Source: Haladaptatus pallidirubidus
Lineage (GTDB): Archaea; Halobacteriota; Halobacteria; Halobacteriales; Haladaptataceae
NCBI RefSeq assembly: GCF_020700235.1
Contig: NZ_CP085304.1
Span: 124,001-188,000 of the forward strand
Length of the DNA: 64,000 nt
Direction of reading: 5' to 3'
Shown one piece after another: positions 57,727 to 64,000 of this stretch. The notes under the pieces were generated by a model. That model was not told where the DNA came from. It searched no databases and was given only the letters and a program-made list of their open reading frames with translations. The number at the start of each line of letters is the position of its first letter. The stretch's first letter is position 1. The translations under genes were made by a program, and so were the position numbers.

Positions 57727-58726
57727 GGTTAGCTCCCTCCCCTGCACGCGGATCAATTTTTCCGTATGTCAAGTCTGCGATGTAAATGCCCAGAACCACT
57801 GCAATTGTGATTAATAGAAACGCTCCCATCATCATCAAGTAATCTCGTGCACTGATTGCTTGAAGCATGTAATATCCTATACCTGGATATCCAAATATCT
57901 CTTCAAGGATGACCGACCCACCAAACATGAACCCGATTGAGATCATCAAACCGGTGTACATGGGTAGTATCGCGTTTCGTCCCACGTATCGTAGCGCGAT
58001 TCGGTTCGATGATAAGCCACGCAGATGAGCGACCCGGAGATAATCCTCACCGAGGATACGAACACTGTTTCCTCTCATCGAAAGAGCCTGCATTCCTAGG
58101 CCTGTAACAACGATTGAAGCGATAGGCAGTGCTGCATGATAGAATACCCCGATAATAAATGGCAAATTTATCCCTGGCGTTGTATTTGGATTCATCCGAC
58201 CTCCTGTAGGGAACCACTGATTCCAGAGGCTAAAAATCATGAGGAACATTATTGCTGCTACGTAGTAAGGAATAGAACTAAGGAATATTGATACTAACGT
58301 CGCGATGACGTCGAATTTACTCCCTTCCACGTAAGCCATTATTGCCCCAAGGACAACGCCAAGCGTGAATGTAAGTAGTAACCCAATAGACATAATGAAT
58401 ACTGTCCATGGGAGTGCTGAGGCGAGGATCTCGCTAACTGGTTCCCCATACCAGACCGATCGTCCGAGATCGCCAGTTGCTAGTCCAATCATATAGTCAA
58501 TATATTGCTGTAGTAAGGGGTCATTTGGTTGCATATTTGTGTACGCTTCAACTAGGGCATTTAGTTGAGCTTGATCGAAATTACCTCCCTGCTGCTGAAT
58601 GAGCTGTGCTCTTAAGAAATCCATCGGGCCTCCGGGAAGGAGGCGTACCATTCCGAACGAAAGGGTTGCGACGGTGAATATCGTAAAGACTGCTTGTGCA
58701 GTCCGTTCTAGGTAATAGTTAGCCAT
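57713..58726 (-). CDS. DppB-type ABC permease
   Basis: 337 residues, start MANYYLERTAQAVFTIFTVATLSFGMVRLLPGGP, the typical DppB opening. Six membrane helices; docking loop AHLRGLSSNRIALRYVGRNA. First gene of the permease-permease-ATPase operon, with overlap into the next gene. Its promoter would lie in 58727-58790. Confidence 0.9.
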   Translation of the reverse strand: MANYYLERTAQAVFTIFTVATLSFGMVRLLPGGPMDFLRAQLIQQQGGNFDQAQLNALVEAYTNMQPNDPLLQQYIDYMIGLATGDLGRSVWYGEPVSEILASALPWTVFIMSIGLLLTFTLGVVLGAIMAYVEGSKFDVIATLVSIFLSSIPYYVAAIMFLMIFSLWNQWFPTGGRMNPNTTPGINLPFIIGVFYHAALPIASIVVTGLGMQALSMRGNSVRILGEDYLRVAHLRGLSSNRIALRYVGRNAILPMYTGLMISIGFMFGGSVILEEIFGYPGIGYYMLQAISARDYLMMMGAFLLITIAVVLGIYIADLTYGKIDPRAGEGANRESY

Positions 58727-59109
58727 GTTATATTTTGTTGCGAGACTTGAATCGCCTGATCACCAGAGTATCAACTGAGACGGGAGCTGATGCTTTATGA
58801 ATTCTACGTTTGGCTGTTTTCCCATTAGCCCGTGTGTACAGGTTCCGCATACCATGAGAAATTGAACCATCCACAATAAGTCTTTCGTGGCATACCTGAC
58901 GCTATTCGGTAATAATAACTGAATTGTCTAAACTGAATGGAGCTCGTTCCTAAATGAACCATATAATTTTTAAATAATAGTTTGTAGATTTTTGATCATA
59001 GAGGAAAGATTGAGTTAGCGAGTCCACATTACAGCCACTTGAGGTTGAATTCCATACGAAATCACCGCAAACACTAACAATGAATTGCTCCGACTCTTAA
59101 ACGTGTGTA
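58727..59109. other. Divergent intergenic region (permease / MFS)
   Basis: 383 bases, AT-rich towards the right (AATTTTTAAATAATAG near 58967). Should hold promoters for both directions. No repeat recognised. Confidence 0.4.
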
Positions 59110-60279
59110 ATGCTGGAGAGAGAGCGCTGGACAATTACCGTATTCGTAATTGTCATTATAGGAGCGATTGCAGGACAGACGCGGGGAGCACTGCTACCCA
59201 AGTTTCAGGAATCGTTTGGAATCTCTGATGGATTACTTGGATTAGTTGCTCCTGCCAGCTCTGTAGGATTTGTGAGTACGGTTCTCCTCATCGGATTTCT
59301 AACGGGGCATCTTTCTATAAAACGATACCTCCTAACTGGAACCATTGGTGTCGGGATCGCACTATTGTTAATGGGTATCGCCCCGAGTTATGAATTATTT
59401 TTATCATCTTTGTTTCTAATGGGGATCAGTAATGGAGTGATCCGTGCTTTCGATCGACCGATACTGAGTCATCTTTATCCTGAACGTCGCGGGTTAATAT
59501 TTAACGTATACTCAGCGGTTTGGGCGATCGGTGCCTTCTCCGGCCCACTACTTGTAAATGCGGCAATTGAGTATGGGAACTGGCGCTTCACTTACTTACT
59601 GCTCGGTGTAGCTTTCTTACCACTGATCATACTATTGATGCGGTTCAACCCACCAAGCGATTTTAACAATGAGTCAACGATCTCACTTGACGCAGCAAGC
59701 CAGTTAATTAGAAGACTACCAATCGCTGGAATGACTGCTGGAATGGTGCTTCTCGGGGGAATTGAAGGTACCCTATTCTTTTGGCTACCATATTATGCTA
59801 GCTCCTATTTCCAGCAAGATACTGCAAACATTCTCCTCTCCACATTTCTGTTGGCATATTTTCCCGGACGAATGGCATATGGTATCCTCATAGACCATCT
59901 CGGAGAGCTAGGATTACTGTTCGTAGGGTGTATCTGCAGCCTTCCACTCTTGTATATTACATTCCTCCGCCCACAACCAGCGATAATGTTTGCTAGTGTG
60001 TTTGGACTGGGGATACTTATCTCAGGACTATATCCCACTTTTTCGGCATTGGGAGTGGAAATTGCTCCTGAATACAGCGGACCGGTAAACGCTCTGTCTA
60101 CTGCAGCAATGTCAATCGGGATCGCGATTGTACCAGTGATAGTTGGGGTCATCACTGGACTTTACAGCATTCAAATCTCGATGTGGCTCCTGCCAGCACA
60201 ATTCCTCCTGCTATTAATTGTCCTAATAGTACTACTGGTGGCTAGAAGTCACTCAGCTACCGGCATCTTCTCACAATAG
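59110..60279 (+). CDS. MFS transporter
   Basis: 389 residues with about twelve membrane helices. Start MLERERWTITVFVIVIIGAIAGQTRGALLPKFQESFGISDGLLGLVA gives helix 1 and the first loop. Conserved loop features such as RAFDRPILSHLYPERRG and YFPGRMAYGILIDHLGELG. Probably takes up a sugar or sugar acid, judging only from its place between the importer genes and a Gfo/Idh enzyme. Unlike the importer genes it is on the plus strand. Confidence 0.88.
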   Translation: MLERERWTITVFVIVIIGAIAGQTRGALLPKFQESFGISDGLLGLVAPASSVGFVSTVLLIGFLTGHLSIKRYLLTGTIGVGIALLLMGIAPSYELFLSSLFLMGISNGVIRAFDRPILSHLYPERRGLIFNVYSAVWAIGAFSGPLLVNAAIEYGNWRFTYLLLGVAFLPLIILLMRFNPPSDFNNESTISLDAASQLIRRLPIAGMTAGMVLLGGIEGTLFFWLPYYASSYFQQDTANILLSTFLLAYFPGRMAYGILIDHLGELGLLFVGCICSLPLLYITFLRPQPAIMFASVFGLGILISGLYPTFSALGVEIAPEYSGPVNALSTAAMSIGIAIVPVIVGVITGLYSIQISMWLLPAQFLLLLIVLIVLLVARSHSATGIFSQ

Positions 60280-60374
60280 CCGTACTTGTTCGCAAAGACG
60301 GACCAATTTTTCATTTATAGAACCATCTCCGTATTCACTAACTTATTTATCTGAACTATTATAAATTTGTTTAT

Positions 60375-60407
60375 AAATTTATTAAGAAATTTATTAAGAA
60401 ATTTATT
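60375..60407. repeat. Short AT-rich tandem repeat
   Basis: AAATTTATTAAG is repeated 2.75 times (60375-60407) between two convergent genes. Perhaps a slippage tract or terminator-associated AT stretch. Confidence 0.7.
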
Positions 60408-60514
60408 GTTGTACGATGCAATGACACAGGAGAGTGCCCTACAGACTACGTGCTTCCCAGCCTGGGGGGTACTTCGTTGATAATAATCACTTCATTTTAT
60501 CTCGTTGTTTCCGC

Positions 60515-61582
60515 TCAAGTCGTCAATGATTGTTCAGTATCTTCCAGGAGTTTCTGGACTGCAACAGGATCGCCTGTTTGACTACTCAACAATGCTGCTT
60601 CGACTAGAGCCATTGACTGAAGGTTATCCTGTACATTTGTTACCATCGGTTCCCCACCCTCAATCCACTCGATGAACTGCTCAATTAACCAGAGATGTGA
60701 CCAGGTGTTCCTTGAATTCAGTAGTGGTATCTCGCTTCCAGTGCCAGGTTTGACTCCTGGCCAATTTCCTTCATCATCAGAATCATATTCAAACCGTTCG
60801 ATTTCTCGCCTATCAAGAACAACAGTCTCATCTCGACATTCAGCACGAATATAATCATGTCCCCAACCATTAAGACCTGCCGCGTTCGTTTTTGTACCTT
60901 CATACGTGGCTCGAACACCATTTTCGAAGGTCATATTCACTAATGCCTGTCCATCCTCGGTCCCTGTCCCCCATTCTGGATGCCATGTCTGAGCATATAG
61001 TCGTTCACAACGAGATTCGGCGAGGTCGGCTAAGATGTCAAGTTGATGAACTCCACCTTCAACGAGAGCTGGATATCTGGATCCACTCGATCGGGTGTTC
61101 GCAGTAAACCGACAAACGAGATAATCGAGCGGTCCTGGCTTATTGGATCGAAGGTACTTGCGGAGTGTCGTTTTATCTCGATCAAAGCGATGGCTCATCG
61201 TAATTCCCATTTTCACATCAGCTTCCTCGACTTTCTTAGCGATACGAACTGAGGTCTCGAGTGTCTCCGCAATTGGTTTTTCCGAAAAGATGTCGAGATT
61301 ATAGTCGATCGCAGCATCAACGATGGACTCACGAGCAGCGGGCGGCACTGCGTTTGTACAAAAATCGACTTCGTGTTCGGAAAACGCTTCTTCAATGTCG
61401 GTATAACATCGGTCTTCTGGCATCCCTAATTCGTTTTTTGCATTCTTCAGAGCCTCTTCACTTAGATCTACTGCTGCTACGACATTAAATAGATCCGCAT
61501 CTATGGCAGATGGAAGGAATTCTTTGCACCACACTTCGCCCCAACCGCTCGTTCCGATATGAATTATATCGTACGTCATCAT
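60515..61582 (-). CDS. Gfo/Idh/MocA-family oxidoreductase
   Basis: 355 residues, MMTYDIIHIGTSGWGEVWCKEFLPSAID. Rossmann turn GTSGWGE, NAVPPAARE, hallmark SEKPIAET, MGITMSHRFDRDKTTLRKYL and EGGVHQLDILADLAESR (catalytic His region). NAD(P)-dependent sugar or cyclitol oxidation. It lies between the binding-protein gene and the permeases of the importer, suggesting it acts on the imported sugar. AT-richer than its relatives at 18023 and 38974. Confidence 0.88.
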   Translation of the reverse strand: MMTYDIIHIGTSGWGEVWCKEFLPSAIDADLFNVVAAVDLSEEALKNAKNELGMPEDRCYTDIEEAFSEHEVDFCTNAVPPAARESIVDAAIDYNLDIFSEKPIAETLETSVRIAKKVEEADVKMGITMSHRFDRDKTTLRKYLRSNKPGPLDYLVCRFTANTRSSGSRYPALVEGGVHQLDILADLAESRCERLYAQTWHPEWGTGTEDGQALVNMTFENGVRATYEGTKTNAAGLNGWGHDYIRAECRDETVVLDRREIERFEYDSDDEGNWPGVKPGTGSEIPLLNSRNTWSHLWLIEQFIEWIEGGEPMVTNVQDNLQSMALVEAALLSSQTGDPVAVQKLLEDTEQSLTT

Positions 61583-62108
61583 AATCAGACTGTGAGAACA
61601 ACTGATGGGTAATAAGTGTTTTGTATGCGGCTATTTGAATCCACATATTCATGTATATATTCAAATATTGATTATTTATCCAGTGTGCGATCCTTCCGAT
61701 TTCCGGATTTGTAGCGAGTGTCGGTATTGTACCATCGGTACTTCCTACTGACTTCTCAGAACATTCACCGAATTAGTAAGCGGACGTGGTGAGATTCGCC
61801 GTGGACAGTTTCAGCTTTTCATAGATGCATTTCTGCGTGGCAGAAGCCGCGAGTACGAATGTGTTGGCGAACACAGCCGACAGCTGGCACTCACGAAGGG
61901 CGGGCCCGTGGCCGCGGGCTGACGACCTCGAACAAAACACTACGACTGGTGAGGCAGCTGATTTCTGGCATAGCTCACCAAGAAATCACATCACTGTTCA
62001 CGATCAACTATACCCCACATACTCCACTCAGTGGAGTCATCATTGAATTTTTGCAAAATTCCCTTTGTAGAGGTCTACTGTCCTATAAACGTCTAAATTT
62101 GATGGAAG
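61583..62108. other. Intergenic region
   Basis: 526 bases. The part 61740-61990 is GC-richer and holds an open frame (61825-62046) that I do not recognise and doubt is a gene; it may be an insertion relic. No inverted repeats seen. Confidence 0.35.
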
Positions 62109-63941
62109 TTATCTCATATTATGCTTTCCTTTGCGGATAGGCCAGTAGGTAGGACGGTCGAGATGCATGTCGACGTCATTCTTAGGATCTGGGAATTTCC
62201 ACTGTTCAGTACTCACATACGCGATGGCTTCCCAGACCCGCGCTGGGAAATGGTGAGCGGACTGATTATACGCCCATGCAATCTCTGTTATGAGTTTTTT
62301 ACGTTGTGCTTCGTCGCTTGCCACGCCTAACTCTGAAATCTTCTTGCGGACGTCGACCGTTTGAATCGATCCGTTAGGGTTGCCTGCTGGCATTGGGATA
62401 TCGACTTTACTAGGAACAGGATACCCGTCGCTGTCTTTTCGGTCATAGAAGTGAGTCTGGAAGTTGGCGTACGGAAGATTGGCGCCGCCACCTCCCCAGT
62501 TACAGGCTGCAAGATCGAAATTTCCGTTCGGGATTGTTTCCCCGAAGAATGTGGAGTCCTCTTGCTGTGTCTGTTCAACTTTGATTCCAAATTGCTCTAG
62601 ATCAGCAGACACTGCCTGTGCGACAGACAACCATGTTGCGGCGGTATGCGACTTTACAGAGAGCGTCCACCGATTTCCATCGGGGGTATGCCAAGCTTCT
62701 CCATTCTTTTTGAACCCTTCTTTCTTTAGTAGTTCAGTAGCACGTTTGTGATTTGGCTCTTTGTATGCGTATTTCTCGAAACTATCCAATTTATCACCGA
62801 TTATCTCCTTCGCTTTATTTGGCATTATGCCTGTTGGGGTTGGAATCGACCCGTATAGATCAGAGGGTCCAGGCATCGCCATACGTAGGTGTTTACGTGT
62901 GATTACATGCCCAAGCGCTTTACGAACCAGTCGGTTGTCAAAATATTTAGTTTTTGAAATATTAAGAATAACACCTTCGCCGACGAATCCCGGATGTGTA
63001 GTGACGTGACCTTGCGGGAATCTATCTAACTGTTCAGGTTGAGGATCGGTTTGGGGAGTCCCATCAATTTCCTTATTGATGATAAATTGTGGAACAGCAC
63101 TTCCGCCTGGTGATAGTCGGAGGCCGTACTTTGGAAGGTTTATATCATCAGCAGTAATATATGGATTGGCGTAGTCCTCGAACTTGGTTAGGATGTACTT
63201 ATTGTCCGTGATTTTGTTATGCTTGAAGGGCCCGTTCCCCATTGGTTTGTCAAGTTTGAACTGGAGGAGTTCCTCCTGCACGGCTTTCTTATCAGCTTCT
63301 GATTTCGCTTCTTGGAACTTCTTCGCATATTCACCGAAGATCGAATTGGGCATATCGACTGGTCGGTCGAATAGCTCAACAAGCAGAATTTCTTCGTTTA
63401 CTGGTCCAGATAGAGTGAATTCTACCGTCTTGTCATCGACGACCTTTACGTCCTTGAGGAAATTCCAGACAGACATCTCTAACCCTTTTTCGATGAGAAA
63501 CTGGTTTTCGATGTCTTTGGCCGTCACAGGATTTCCATTATGCCACATATGATTTTTACTAATATTCACAGTGACAACGGCACCCTCTTCCATTTTATCT
63601 GGTAGCTTCCAGTCCTCAGCGATCATGGGGTGCCAATTTTTATCCTTGCTATAATAGTCATACTTAGCAAACATATCGTATGCCAATGACGCTACGTTTT
63701 CGCCATAGTTCTGAGGCCGCATTCGATTGAATTGCGCATCCTGAGGAGGGATGTTCATGTAGGAGGTGAATTCGTTGTCCTTACCGTTGCTACCATTACT
63801 GTTCGGACTATACTGCTGTCCACCGCAACCCGCGATCCCAGCTATTCCCGCAGAACCAACGGCCCCAAGAAACTTCCGACGGTTAAATGCAGCTGGCATC
63901 TTACTGTCTGACTTTAAATCGCCATTGTCGTACGATGGCAT
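62109..63941 (-). CDS. Dpp/Opp-type substrate-binding lipoprotein
   Basis: 610 residues. N-terminal Tat lipoprotein signal FNRRKFLGAVGSAGIAGIAGCGG (Arg21-Arg22, lipobox Cys39), then a Ser/Asn-rich linker. The SBP_bac_5 fold follows: PMIAEDWKLPDKMEEG, LGHVITRKHLRMAMPGPSDL, ATELLKKEGFKKNG. Anchored outside the cell, it delivers oligosaccharides or peptides to the permeases at 57713 and 56698. About 3.4 kb separates it from the permease genes, with the oxidoreductase and MFS genes between. Confidence 0.92.
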   Translation of the reverse strand: MPSYDNGDLKSDSKMPAAFNRRKFLGAVGSAGIAGIAGCGGQQYSPNSNGSNGKDNEFTSYMNIPPQDAQFNRMRPQNYGENVASLAYDMFAKYDYYSKDKNWHPMIAEDWKLPDKMEEGAVVTVNISKNHMWHNGNPVTAKDIENQFLIEKGLEMSVWNFLKDVKVVDDKTVEFTLSGPVNEEILLVELFDRPVDMPNSIFGEYAKKFQEAKSEADKKAVQEELLQFKLDKPMGNGPFKHNKITDNKYILTKFEDYANPYITADDINLPKYGLRLSPGGSAVPQFIINKEIDGTPQTDPQPEQLDRFPQGHVTTHPGFVGEGVILNISKTKYFDNRLVRKALGHVITRKHLRMAMPGPSDLYGSIPTPTGIMPNKAKEIIGDKLDSFEKYAYKEPNHKRATELLKKEGFKKNGEAWHTPDGNRWTLSVKSHTAATWLSVAQAVSADLEQFGIKVEQTQQEDSTFFGETIPNGNFDLAACNWGGGGANLPYANFQTHFYDRKDSDGYPVPSKVDIPMPAGNPNGSIQTVDVRKKISELGVASDEAQRKKLITEIAWAYNQSAHHFPARVWEAIAYVSTEQWKFPDPKNDVDMHLDRPTYWPIRKGKHNMR

Positions 63942-64000
63942 GGCACGTAGATTGGGGGTTCTGTTATATAAATTTGTTCATCATTCGTCTTTAGCTAACC

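Noticed and set aside
61825-62046. 73-codon frame as a gene
   Set aside because: Trp/His/Arg-rich composition, no recognised family and no promoter; possibly an insertion relic, but not supportable.
1-64000. tRNA or rRNA genes and an integrase attachment site
   Set aside because: I found no cloverleaf-like or rRNA sequence, and no integrase gene or convincing flanking direct repeat for the transfer module.

Overview
The window reads as haloarchaeal DNA. Its proteins are acidic, and it carries families I know mainly from Halobacteria (DUF7344, DUF7260, phiH1-repressor-like winged helices, ISH8-type transposase). Tat signals with lipoboxes, TATA boxes 22-38 nt before start codons (leaderless transcripts) and archaeal remnants (geranylgeranylglyceryl phosphate synthase) agree with this. 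The mix of transfer genes, transposon relics and decayed genes suggests a megaplasmid or a variable chromosomal island. I cannot name the species.

Region 1 (1-17.4 kb). After a partial DUF7344 gene and serS comes what looks like a conjugation (type IV secretion-like) module. It has a degenerate nuclease-fold lipoprotein, a small membrane protein and a 1.5-kb non-coding block with two motif families in mirrored orientation (candidate origin or centromere). A winged-helix/coiled-coil protein follows. Then comes a tightly overlapping minus-strand operon: a pilin-like protein, VirB6-like, VirB3-like, VirB4-like ATPase, small membrane protein, partner protein and VirD4-like ATPase. A divergent phiH1-type regulator with two tiny membrane proteins faces the operon across a perfect inverted repeat. 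A beta-helix lipoprotein gene, frameshifted at its lipobox, ends the region.

Region 2 (17.5-31 kb) is a decaying zone. It holds fragments of GGGP synthase, an AAA ATPase, a DMT transporter, a mandelate-racemase-family enzyme, a MarR-like regulator and an L-rhamnose mutarotase. Among these sit intact genes: a Gfo/Idh oxidoreductase divergent from a TIM-barrel isomerase, DUF7260, an ABC exporter, an enolase-superfamily dehydratase, an IclR regulator, ThuA and an aldo/keto reductase.

Region 3 (31-53 kb) is a carbohydrate-use locus: GH4 (two), GH29 fucosidase, GH27, GH97, a GH39-like gene with one amber codon, a frameshifted GH95-like gene, a Tat-exported BNR/CARDB/NPCBM protein, and sugar oxidoreductases paired with isomerases. 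Transposon relics (TnpB C-terminus, ISH8 pseudogene) and a 384-bp terminal-inverted-repeat element with a 59-codon gene lie in it.

Region 4 (53-64 kb), visibly AT-richer, encodes a Dpp/Opp-type ABC importer (lipoprotein, two permeases, one fused double ATPase), interleaved with an MFS carrier and another Gfo/Idh enzyme. Together regions 2-4 suggest export of glycosidases, import of oligosaccharides and intracellular oxidation or isomerisation of fucose-, galactose-, rhamnose- or xylose-type sugars. Many genes carry a single indel or a Trp-to-stop change, so either the locus is decaying or the assembly has errors; reads would decide.
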